From positions 62,001 through 126,000 of the forward strand of contig NZ_CP044218.1 in NCBI RefSeq assembly GCF_008727715.1: a stretch of DNA of 64,000 nt, read 5' to 3'. This stretch comes from Mesorhizobium terrae. Lineage in GTDB: Bacteria; Pseudomonadota; Alphaproteobacteria; Rhizobiales; Rhizobiaceae. Position numbers and translations under genes: made by a program. Of the stretch, positions 55,348 through 63,112 are shown piece after piece. Every line of letters starts with the position of its first letter. The stretch's first letter is position 1. The notes under the pieces are model-generated. The model saw nothing but the letters and a program-made list of their open reading frames with translations. It was not told the DNA's origin and did not search any database.

Positions 55348-56426
55348 TCCGTTTCCTTCTTCGCGGCTGGCAGGCTGAACAGGAAAACCGCGCCACCGTC
55401 GTCATTGGCTTCAGCCCATATCCGTCCGCCATTCGCCTCGATGATCGTGCGACTAATGGTGAGGCCGAGACCGATGCCGTCCTTCTTGGTCGTCCAGAAA
55501 GCATCGAAGAGATGCTCGGCCTCCCCGGGGCGCAAGCCGATACCGCTGTCGGCCACCGAGAAACGGATCCTGTCGCGATTCTCGATCTCCGACGTGATCT
55601 CCAGCTCCTTGGCCCCGTTGGCCGAGACCGCGATCGCCTCGATCGCGTTGAGCACCAGATTGCCAACGACCTGCCCAACCTGCACCCGATCGGCGACCGC
55701 CATCGGCAGCCCCTGCTGCAGGTAAAGTCTTAGCCAGATGTCGTGACTGTCGATCTGGTCGTGCGCCAGCGCCACGATCTCGCGCACCAGATCGTTGAAA
55801 TCGAAGTTGTCCTTCTGCGGTGCCTTGCCGCTGGCAATGCCGCGCACCCGCGCGATTACCGCGCTGGCGCGGTTTGCCTCCTCCACGATCCTATCCACTG
55901 CGCGCTGGGCGTTCTGGATGCTGGGCGGATCCTGGGCCAGCCAGCGCTTGCAGGCACCCGCGCTGGTCACGACCGCCGCCAGCGGCTGGTTCACCTCATG
56001 CGCGATCGAGGCGGTGAGCTCGCCAAGACTGGTGACGCGCGCCATGCGCAGCAGGCGCTCGCGGCTATCATGCGCGGCGGCCTCCGCCGTCACCAGCTTC
56101 AAGGACAGATAGGTGGTGACCCCGATCGCCACGATACTGATGCCGGTGTTGACGAGACCGACCTCATAGAGGCCGGAATGGGTGAGCGCGAAGCTCAGCA
56201 GCGTCAGGGCAACGCAGGTGCAGGCGAGCGCCACGACCGTGCGACGCGGCAGCATGCGGGTGGCGACCAGAATGACCGCCGTGTAGAAGACGGCGGCCGC
56301 GATCGCGTAGTCGGTCACCGTGTCGGCCACGAAGATGGCCGCCATCGCCACGAGCAACAGCACGATGACGAACAATTGGTCGTGACGGAACGGGATTTTC
56401 TGCCTGATCTTCATCGCGCTCATCAT
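55344..56426 (-). CDS. Membrane sensor histidine kinase
   Basis: A 360-residue kinase with four to five N-terminal helices (about residues 18-112) and a short linker. The H-box is ASIAHEVNQPLAA (His143), the N-box LVLNAIEAIA, and the G-boxes DSGIGLRPGEA and GIGLGLTISRTII. It belongs to the NtrY/FixL-like HPK4 family, without a PAS domain, so sensing probably involves the membrane region. ATG 56426 is used and TTG 56432 is possible. TATAAT lies on the minus strand at 56446-56441, so the transcript may be nearly leaderless. Confidence 0.9.
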   Translation of the reverse strand: MMSAMKIRQKIPFRHDQLFVIVLLLVAMAAIFVADTVTDYAIAAAVFYTAVILVATRMLPRRTVVALACTCVALTLLSFALTHSGLYEVGLVNTGISIVAIGVTTYLSLKLVTAEAAAHDSRERLLRMARVTSLGELTASIAHEVNQPLAAVVTSAGACKRWLAQDPPSIQNAQRAVDRIVEEANRASAVIARVRGIASGKAPQKDNFDFNDLVREIVALAHDQIDSHDIWLRLYLQQGLPMAVADRVQVGQVVGNLVLNAIEAIAVSANGAKELEITSEIENRDRIRFSVADSGIGLRPGEAEHLFDAFWTTKKDGIGLGLTISRTIIEANGGRIWAEANDDGGAVFLFSLPAAKKETE

Positions 56427-56523
56427 TGGCAAGCCGGCGCATTATACACAGCATCCATCCCTGGCCAGCGGCGTCTTTCATGCATTCACCACGATACACG
56501 AGCCCCGAAAAACCACCCTGTCC

Positions 56524-57240
56524 TCAATCCTTGGTGCTGCCGTCCCAAGTGGCGTTTGTGACACCGGCCTGCCGTTCGAGGAAGGTGGTGACGGCTTCGA
56601 TCTCGTGCGGATCGACGGCGGTGGAAACGAGGGTCGCCACGATTTCGACCGTATCGTCGCCACGCTCGACGATCTCGACGTCGCTGACCGGATAGTTGGC
56701 CTGTTCAAGGCGCTCGACCAGAAGGTCCCGCATCTGAGGCATCGCCTCGTGGCTCGAGATGATGCTGACTTCGTAGGTCGCCTCCGTCGCGCGGTCATCG
56801 ATCGGGATGCGGTTGATCATGTTGACGAGCGGCCTGAGCAGCGTGTTTCCGGCAAGAACGAATGCCGTGAGAAGCGTCGCTTCCGCGATCATGCTGGTTC
56901 CCGCGCAACAGCCGACGGCGGCCGAGCACCACAACGTTGCCGCGGTGTTGAGGCCACGCACATTCATGCCCTCTTTCATGATAACGCCGGCGCCGAGGAA
57001 GCCGATGCCAGAGACGACATAGGAGATGACCCGCACGGCCTCCGCCGATCCAGCCACCCTCAGTCCGAGGTCGACAAAGGCGGCGGCGCCAACCGCCACA
57101 AGAACATTGGTACGCAGTCCGGCCGTGCGCTGGCGATACTGGCGCTCGGCCCCAATCAGCGTGCCGAGCACAAAGGCGGCGACGAGCGCCACGACCGTGT
57201 CCAGAAAGGGGTAGAATTCAAATGTCTGCTGAAATTTCAT
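56524..57240 (-). CDS. mgtC: MgtC/SapB-family membrane protein
   Basis: A 238-residue protein with four to five helices (LDTVVALVAAFVLGTLIGAE, RTNVLVAVGAAAFVDLG, VVSGIGFLGAGVIMKEGMNV) and a C-terminal ACT-like domain (AMPQMRDLLVERLEQANYPV). GAERQYRQRTAGLRTN and GIGFLGAGVI are MgtC hallmarks. MgtC supports growth in low Mg2+ and in host phagosomes by inhibiting F1Fo ATPase. Only 97 nt separates it from the sensor kinase, and MgtA is encoded just upstream on the same strand. Confidence 0.93.
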   Translation of the reverse strand: MKFQQTFEFYPFLDTVVALVAAFVLGTLIGAERQYRQRTAGLRTNVLVAVGAAAFVDLGLRVAGSAEAVRVISYVVSGIGFLGAGVIMKEGMNVRGLNTAATLWCSAAVGCCAGTSMIAEATLLTAFVLAGNTLLRPLVNMINRIPIDDRATEATYEVSIISSHEAMPQMRDLLVERLEQANYPVSDVEIVERGDDTVEIVATLVSTAVDPHEIEAVTTFLERQAGVTNATWDGSTKD

Positions 57241-57333
57241 GGAAGCAATCTCGATGGCTCAAGCAGCGCATACCGGGTCCGGTCTACGGAAAGATGACAG
57301 CCGGCGGCATATGCCCCGCGTGACCAGTTTCGA

Positions 57334-57660
57334 TCACCAGTCCTTGCGCCGCAACAGCATGATCGCGATGCGGTGAAGGCGCGTCGACCAGCACATGAGA
57401 CGCAACGATTGCCGACGCGTGAGGATGCCGTTTCTCGCAAGGCGGGCCGCGATCTTGAACAGCGTCGTGCCCGATGCGGCGAACGCCCAGCACAGCCCGC
57501 GGTTCAGTTCATCGTCAATGCGTCGAGCAAACTCGCTGCCAAGACCAAGCGGCTTCCGCCGTTCCAGATACCGTGTTGGCGTTCGATTGCCTCGCCTGCG
57601 CTTCGGGTTGCGGCGGGAATGGTCGGCAGCAAAGAGCAGCGCAAGAGCGTCGATGAACAT
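57334..57660 (-). CDS. Small basic hypothetical protein (108 aa)
   Basis: A 108-residue basic protein (MFIDALALLFAADHSRRNPK, then EFARRIDDELNRGLCWAFAA) with one hydrophobic N-terminal stretch and arginine-rich helices. The frame is open upstream, but the strong GGAGG 7 nt before ATG 57660 sets the start. It lies between mgtA and mgtC on the same strand, suggesting a Mg2+-related role. The family is not recognised. Confidence 0.65.
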   Translation of the reverse strand: MFIDALALLFAADHSRRNPKRRRGNRTPTRYLERRKPLGLGSEFARRIDDELNRGLCWAFAASGTTLFKIAARLARNGILTRRQSLRLMCWSTRLHRIAIMLLRRKDW

Positions 57661-57729
57661 GATTGACCTCCGTCCGGCGGCTGAGCTCAAGGGAAGCATC
57701 GGCAACGCCGTCAAATTCCAGGAATGAGT

Positions 57730-57776
57730 CCGGTGTTGCCGGCAGTCCGGTCTTGCCGGCAGTCCGGTCTTGCTAA
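57730..57776. repeat. Short tandem repeat, about 2.7 copies of a 17-mer
   Basis: Units of TCCGGTCTTGCCGGCAG (first with GTGTTG), the third truncated, between the mgtA stop and the basic hypothetical gene. The unit itself contains an inverted CCGG...CCGG core. Confidence 0.7.
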
Positions 57777-57832
57777 AGCAGGTTCGGGCAGCCAAAGCCG
57801 CCCGAACCCCGTCATCTGCCGTAGCCTTGGTC

Positions 57833-60547
57833 TCAGAACCACTGTCCGAAACGACGGATGTAGATCGTCTTCATGGTCTGGGCCACGACGCAGTAGCTGA
57901 GCAGTGTGGCGACCAACCACGGGAAGTACTGCCAAGGCAGTGGCTGCAGCCCCACCATCGCGCCCAGAGGCGAAAACGGAATGTAGATGCCAAGCACGCA
58001 GACCAGCCCGGTCATCAGCATGACCGGAAGTGCGGCCGTGCTTTGAATGAACGGGATCCTCTGAGTACGCAGCATGTGGACCACCAGCGTCTGCGACAGA
58101 AGGCCTTCAATGAACCAACCCGACTGGAACAGCGACTGCAATTCCGGCTTGCTCGCGCCGAAGACGAACCACATCAGTGCGAAAGTCGTCATGTCGAAGA
58201 TCGACGAGGTCGGCCCGATCCAGATCATGAAGCGCCCGATGTTCTTGGCGTCCCATTTGCGGGGCTTCTTCAGAAACTCCTTATCCATCCGGTCCCATGG
58301 CAGCGAGAGCTGCGAGATATCATACATCAGGTTCTGGATGAGCAGATGGATGGCCAACATCGGCAGGAACGGGATGAAGGCACTCGCCACCAGCACCGAG
58401 AACACATTGCCGAAGTTCGAACTGGCGGTCATGTTCAGGTACTTGATGATGTTGCCGAAGGTTTCGCGTCCCTTAACCACCCCCTCCTCCAGCACCATCA
58501 GGCTCTTCTCGAGCAGGATGATGTCGGCAGACTCCTTGGCGATGTCGGTACCGCTGTCGACAGAGATGCCGACGTCGGCGTCACGCAGTGCCGGCGCATC
58601 GTTGATACCGTCGCCGAGGAAGCCGACCGTATGGCCATTGGCCTGAAGCGCCTTCAACACACGCGACTTCTGCAACGGCGTCAGCTTGGCGAAAATCGTC
58701 CTTTCCTCGACTAGCCGCTGCAATGCCTGTTCGTCCATCGCTTCGATCTCGCGGCCAAGGACAGGCTGGCCGGGTTCCAAACCGACCTCGCGGCAGATCT
58801 TGGTGGTGACCACCTCATTGTCGCCGGTCAGCACCTTGATCGTCACGCCATGCTCGGCAAGTGCCGCGATCGCCGGCCCGGCGGTCTCCTTTGGTGGATC
58901 GAGGAAGGTGAGGAAGCCTTGAACGACAAGCTCCTTCTCATCGGAGATGCCATAACGGGCCTTGGAGTGGACGCCCGGAAACTCGCGCGTGGCGACGACC
59001 AGCACACGGAAACCATCCGCGTTGTAGGCACGCGCCATCGCCATAAGCCGGTTGCGTTCGGCGTCGTCCAGGTCCCGCGTCCCACCTCCCTTGGAAACCT
59101 TGGTGGAGATGGCCAGCATCTCTTCGACGGCCCCCTTGCAGACGAGCAGATGTTCGCCGGAGACGCCTTCGACGACGACGGAGAGGCGGCGGCGCACGAA
59201 ATCGAATGGCAGTTCGTCGACCTTGCTGTAGGTCTGCGCCAAGTGGAAAGGCTTGGGCGCCTGTTCGGCGAAGCGCACCACAGCCTGATCCATCAGGTTC
59301 CTGACGCCGCTCTGGTGATGGCTGTTCAGCCAGGCCAGTTGCAGGACGGCGTCGTCACGAGCGCCGCGAACATCGACATGATGTTCAAGGATGATCTTGT
59401 CCTGGGTGAGCGTGCCCGTCTTGTCGGTGCACAGAACGTCCATGGCGCCAAAGTTCTGGATGGCGTTGAGACGTTTCACCACGACCTTGCGCCGTGCCAT
59501 TGCGACCGCGCCCTTGGCCAGATTGGAGGAGACGATCATCGGCAGCATTTCCGGCGTCAGGCCGACCGCAACCGCCAGACCGAACAGAAGCGCCTCCACC
59601 CAATCGCCCTTCATCACGCCGTTGATCAGGAAGACGATCGGCACCATCACCAGCATGAAACGGATGAGCAGCCAGCTGACGCTGTTGATGCCGCGGTCGA
59701 ACGAGGTTTGTGCCCGCGTGCCGACAATGGATTTCGCGAGCGACCCGAAATAGGTCCGCGCACCGGTGGCGACGACAATGGCGGTAGCCGTTCCGCTGAC
59801 CACATTCGTACCCATGAAGCAGATGTTGGGCACATCCAGCATGTCCATCTGTTCGGTCGCGATACCGGCAGCGGACTTCTCGGCCACGGCGCCAAGCGTG
59901 TCGTATTTCTCGACGGGAATGGCTTCACCGGTGAGCGACGCCTGGCTGACAAACAGGTCGCGCGACTCGATCAGCCGTATATCGGCCGGGATCATGTCGC
60001 CGGCCGAAAGCCGCACGATATCCCCGGCGACAAGCTCGCGCATGGGAATCTCGATCGTTTCCGGCCTGGCTCCAGCAGATGCGCGGCGCAGCACCGTCGC
60101 CGTCGTGCGCACCATGGCTTTTAGAGCCTCGGCCGCTTTTCCGGACCGGTACTCCTGAACGAAACGCATCACCCCGCTGAGAAGAACCATGACCAGGATG
60201 ATGGTGACCTTGGTCGGGTCGGCATCTTCGCCCGCCTGAAGGGGCAGCCAGATGTCAGTGAAGGCGCTGATGGCGGCGAGCACCATCAACACCATGATGA
60301 AGGGATTTTTGAAGGCGGCCAGGAATTGCACGAGGGCATGCGGGCGCTTGTCATGCGCCACCTCGTTCGGCCCATCCTTCGCCAGGCGTTCGATGGCGTC
60401 CATCACGACGAGGCCATCGCTGTGGCCCTTTACGTTCGACAGCGTCAGGTCGATGCTGTTCTGCGCCTCCCGAACCGCCCGCATCGACAGTTTTCGCTCG
60501 TCCTTCCGCACTGTGGCGGAAAGCGCTCCCTTCATCATCATGTTCAT
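57833..60547 (-). CDS. mgtA: Mg2+-transporting P-type ATPase, MgtA/MgtB type
   Basis: A 904-residue P-type ATPase (P3B). It has TGE in SLTGEAIPVEKYD, the phosphorylation motif CTDKTGTLTQDKI, KGAVEEML for nucleotide binding, GDGINDAPALRDADVGISVD for the hinge, and ten predicted helices. It imports Mg2+ from the periplasm and is normally induced by low Mg2+. ATG 60547 is preferred (GAGG 9 nt upstream), and ATG 60562 is also in frame but lacks a site. It is preceded by a GC-rich hairpin leader and a 100-residue protein gene, and followed by mgtC. Confidence 0.95.
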   Translation of the reverse strand: MNMMMKGALSATVRKDERKLSMRAVREAQNSIDLTLSNVKGHSDGLVVMDAIERLAKDGPNEVAHDKRPHALVQFLAAFKNPFIMVLMVLAAISAFTDIWLPLQAGEDADPTKVTIILVMVLLSGVMRFVQEYRSGKAAEALKAMVRTTATVLRRASAGARPETIEIPMRELVAGDIVRLSAGDMIPADIRLIESRDLFVSQASLTGEAIPVEKYDTLGAVAEKSAAGIATEQMDMLDVPNICFMGTNVVSGTATAIVVATGARTYFGSLAKSIVGTRAQTSFDRGINSVSWLLIRFMLVMVPIVFLINGVMKGDWVEALLFGLAVAVGLTPEMLPMIVSSNLAKGAVAMARRKVVVKRLNAIQNFGAMDVLCTDKTGTLTQDKIILEHHVDVRGARDDAVLQLAWLNSHHQSGVRNLMDQAVVRFAEQAPKPFHLAQTYSKVDELPFDFVRRRLSVVVEGVSGEHLLVCKGAVEEMLAISTKVSKGGGTRDLDDAERNRLMAMARAYNADGFRVLVVATREFPGVHSKARYGISDEKELVVQGFLTFLDPPKETAGPAIAALAEHGVTIKVLTGDNEVVTTKICREVGLEPGQPVLGREIEAMDEQALQRLVEERTIFAKLTPLQKSRVLKALQANGHTVGFLGDGINDAPALRDADVGISVDSGTDIAKESADIILLEKSLMVLEEGVVKGRETFGNIIKYLNMTASSNFGNVFSVLVASAFIPFLPMLAIHLLIQNLMYDISQLSLPWDRMDKEFLKKPRKWDAKNIGRFMIWIGPTSSIFDMTTFALMWFVFGASKPELQSLFQSGWFIEGLLSQTLVVHMLRTQRIPFIQSTAALPVMLMTGLVCVLGIYIPFSPLGAMVGLQPLPWQYFPWLVATLLSYCVVAQTMKTIYIRRFGQWF

Positions 60548-60678
60548 GGTCTTGATCCTCATGTCGTTTTGGAGGACGGCACGGACGCAATACGTCGTTC
60601 ACCCGTCGAGCGGGCGTGCGACGTCATTCCGGGCCACGCCGATTACTGTCGGTTCTTGAAGAGCTGTTTCAGGAAAGT

Positions 60679-60714
60679 GTCCGCCGCTCCGGTGGTTAGC
60701 CGGTGGCGGCGGAC
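60679..60714. promoter_or_regulatory. Hairpin in the mgtA leader
   Basis: GTCCGCCG (60679-60686) and CGGCGGAC (60707-60714) form a perfect 8-bp stem with an inner CCGG pair, in the 200-nt gap between the 100-aa gene and mgtA. It could attenuate read-through into mgtA or stabilise mRNA. The minus-strand T-tract after it is weak. Confidence 0.5.
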
Positions 60715-60765
60715 CCGCTTCGTCGTCTGTCGGGCAGATAGATGTGCAAGGTTCTGATCAAGGTC

Positions 60766-61068
60766 TCAGTCCCATGCATGGGCGCGCTGACGGTCGTCGA
60801 GAATGGCACCGAAACGCTCAAAGCGCGACGTCTCGGCGCTGTCGACAGGCGCGTTGGTGACAACGGTCCAGCGGCATTCGAGCCGGCCGGATACGGGGTT
60901 TGTCCGCCAACGGATTACCGGTCCGCGGGCGACGCGCCGGGTGGGCGCGGCCGGAAGCCGGATGATCTCAGCGGTTTGCCTGTGGGCTGGGTGCGCCGCA
61001 TATCCGACGCCACCGCAAAGACGTGCGATGGCCCGGATGCAGCGATGGGCAAAGATTGTGATTTTCAT
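60766..61068 (-). CDS. Small protein with RWRTNPVSGRLECRW motif (100 aa)
   Basis: A 100-residue protein (MKITIFAHRCIRAIARLCGG) with the stretch VIRWRTNPVSGRLECRWTVV at about residues 50-69. Small proteins with an RWRxNPxTGxxECxW motif recur in rhizobia near stress and metal genes, but I know no function. ATG 61068 has GAGGTGA upstream, which makes it a real gene rather than a shadow. It precedes mgtA on the same strand by about 200 nt, and a perfect palindrome lies 235 nt upstream. Confidence 0.72.
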   Translation of the reverse strand: MKITIFAHRCIRAIARLCGGVGYAAHPAHRQTAEIIRLPAAPTRRVARGPVIRWRTNPVSGRLECRWTVVTNAPVDSAETSRFERFGAILDDRQRAHAWD

Positions 61069-61416
61069 GTCTCACCTCAATGGCGCGCCACTGCAGGCGT
61101 CGCGGGTGAGACTAGGAACTAGACCCGACCGGGCGACCGCAGCGGCGTGCTCTCTCGACTACTGTCGCTTGGCATGGTTCGTTGTTCCTGTTGGTCCCGG
61201 CGGGACGCATCCCGTCCGTTTGACAATTGCCGGCTTACTCCCTGGCAGCACGTTGCGCCAGTATCTGGTTTCGTCAGATCGCTATACGTTGGGTTCTGCC
61301 CGATATACCTAGGTATATGGAGACGGAAAAACACGCGCCGACAGCGCCAGGTTTCAGCCTGACGCCTCTGGCATAATGTGTTCGCGCTGTGTCGCTCCGC
61401 GCCGTCGGAAGATCGA
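61069..61416. other. 348-bp intergenic region with perfect 16-bp palindrome
   Basis: No gene is credible. It separates the amino-sugar operon from the Mg2+ block and contains the palindrome at 61303-61318. The region is otherwise of normal composition. Confidence 0.6.
61303..61318. promoter_or_regulatory. Perfect 16-bp palindrome ATATACCTAGGTATAT
   Basis: A fully symmetric 16-bp site with TACC/GGTA half-sites, the type recognised by NarL/FixJ-family regulators. It is upstream of the 100-aa gene and mgtA, and a FixJ-like two-component system is encoded 5 kb away on the same strand. The assignment is inference; no second copy was noticed in the window. Confidence 0.6.
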
Positions 61417-62310
61417 TCAGCTGCGTTTTTTCAGGGACGCGATCGTATCGCTGATGATCGCCTCAGCTCTCGCACGTTCCTCGCCGACGACAGGCAACCG
61501 TGGGAGCCGAACGTGTTCGGGAGCGCCGTAGACCAGATGTTCGGCGAGCTTGATGTACTGGACCAACTTGACGTCAGTATCGAGATGAAACGCCGGCGTC
61601 AGCAGGCGATAGAGCGGCAATGCCGAGGCGAAATCGCCGCGCTTCGCTGTCTCGAACAGTTTCACGCATTCGGCGGGCCAGGCATTGGTCATGCCTGACA
61701 CCCAACCCACAACGCCCAGCGCCAGGCTCTCCAGGATAAGATCGTCGACGCCGCAGAAGATATCGAAACGGTCGCCGAACGCATTGAAGAGGTCGGTCAC
61801 GCGCCGGATGTCGCCGGTCTCTTCCTTGACGGCGACGATGCCGGGAACATCCTCCAGCATCTTCAGGGTCTCGACATCGACGTCGACCTTGTAGGCGAGA
61901 GGGTTGTTGTAGATCATCACCGGAAGATCGCTTGCTCCCGCAACGGCCTTGTACCAGGCTGCGGTTTCGCGTCGGTCGGTGCGGTAGGCGAGGCTGGGGA
62001 ATACCATCAAGCCCTCCGCGCCCAATTTCTGATAGTTGCGGGCGGCGGCGATCGCGTTGTCCGTGGACAGTTCCGCCAGTCCGGAAAGCAGAGGCACGCG
62101 CCCGGCGACCACTTCCTTGGCGGCGCGCACGACCGCATCGCGCTCGGCCTGCGTCAGCGCCGCGTTTTCACCCAACATTGGCAGCACGATGACACCGGAC
62201 ACTCCGTTGCCGATCAGCCGATCGAGGCTGGCCTGGGTTGCTTCGAAATCGATCGTACCCGAAGCATCCATCTTGGTTGTCACCGCAGGAAAGACACCAG
62301 TCCAGGTCAT
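61417..62310 (-). CDS. DapA-family lyase/aldolase
   Basis: A 297-residue class I aldolase of the dihydrodipicolinate synthase family. The Schiff-base lysine is Lys162 in GIVAVKEETGD and the catalytic Tyr134 is in MIYNNPLAY. The MLGENAAL loop replaces the usual GTTGE carboxylate-binding loop. The gene follows an amino-sugar deaminase and a sugar kinase, so it is more likely a sugar-acid or N-acetylneuraminate-type lyase than true DapA. GGGAGC precedes ATG 62310. Confidence 0.88.
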   Translation of the reverse strand: MTWTGVFPAVTTKMDASGTIDFEATQASLDRLIGNGVSGVIVLPMLGENAALTQAERDAVVRAAKEVVAGRVPLLSGLAELSTDNAIAAARNYQKLGAEGLMVFPSLAYRTDRRETAAWYKAVAGASDLPVMIYNNPLAYKVDVDVETLKMLEDVPGIVAVKEETGDIRRVTDLFNAFGDRFDIFCGVDDLILESLALGVVGWVSGMTNAWPAECVKLFETAKRGDFASALPLYRLLTPAFHLDTDVKLVQYIKLAEHLVYGAPEHVRLPRLPVVGEERARAEAIISDTIASLKKRS

Positions 62311-62364
62311 GTTCGGCTCCCACTTTGTTCTATTCTTGTCACCTGGCAGAATGCCGAGCGCGCT

Positions 62365-63111
62365 TCAGGCAAATTGCTTTGAGGCCGGCATCAACGCCGC
62401 TTCCGCCAAGATCGACAAATCGGTGTGTCCGAGCAGGCTGGTGACCGGCCAGGCACGATCTTCCCGACCGGCGAGCAGAGCAGCCAACGCCTCGCGCTTG
62501 CTCTCACCTGCACACAGCAACAACACTTTCCTTGCGGAACGCAACGTGTTGACGCCCATGGTCACGCCGGTGCTTGGCACGCTGGCCTCATCGGGAAAGT
62601 TCGGCCTGTGGGCGTGCCGAGTCTTTTCGTCGAGCGTGACGACATGGGTGTCGAGCTCCCACGACACGCCGGGTTCGTTGAAGGCGATGTGCCCGTTGGC
62701 TCCAAGCCCCAATATGGCAAGGTCGATGCCGCCAGCGGCGGCAATCGCGCGGTCGAAGTCGCGGCATTGCTCGGCGGGATCGGCGACATTCCCGCGAAGC
62801 AGATGAACTTGCTCGGCGGGCACGTCGATATGATCGATAAGATGCCGTCGCATGAAGGCGTGGTAGCTGCGCGGGTTGTTGGGCGACATGCCCGTATATT
62901 CGTCTAGGTTGAACAGTTCGGCATTGCTGAAGCTGATTTCGCCGCGGCGGCAGCGTTCCACCAGATGTTTGTACATTCCGATCGGCGTATCCCCGGTCGG
63001 CAGGGCGAGGCTCGTTGCCGAGCCGTCCGCCAGCGAGGCACAAACATAATCCGCGGCAAGCTCCGCCATCGCGGCGCGATCTGCCGCCCAGGTCACGTCC
63101 AGTTTCGTCAT
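62365..63111 (-). CDS. nagB: Glucosamine-6-phosphate deaminase
   Basis: A 248-residue sugar isomerase/deaminase (ALPTGDTPIGMYKHLVERCR, FNLDEYTGMSPNNPRSYHAF, GLGANGHIAFNEPG), converting GlcN-6-P to fructose-6-P and ammonia. The active-site Asp, His and Glu are all in these motifs. ATG 63111 leaves no overlap with the kinase gene; an in-frame ATG at 63132 would overlap it. It is the second gene of a kinase - nagB - DapA-family operon. Confidence 0.92.
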   Translation of the reverse strand: MTKLDVTWAADRAAMAELAADYVCASLADGSATSLALPTGDTPIGMYKHLVERCRRGEISFSNAELFNLDEYTGMSPNNPRSYHAFMRRHLIDHIDVPAEQVHLLRGNVADPAEQCRDFDRAIAAAGGIDLAILGLGANGHIAFNEPGVSWELDTHVVTLDEKTRHAHRPNFPDEASVPSTGVTMGVNTLRSARKVLLLCAGESKREALAALLAGREDRAWPVTSLLGHTDLSILAEAALMPASKQFA

Positions 63112-63112
63112 A

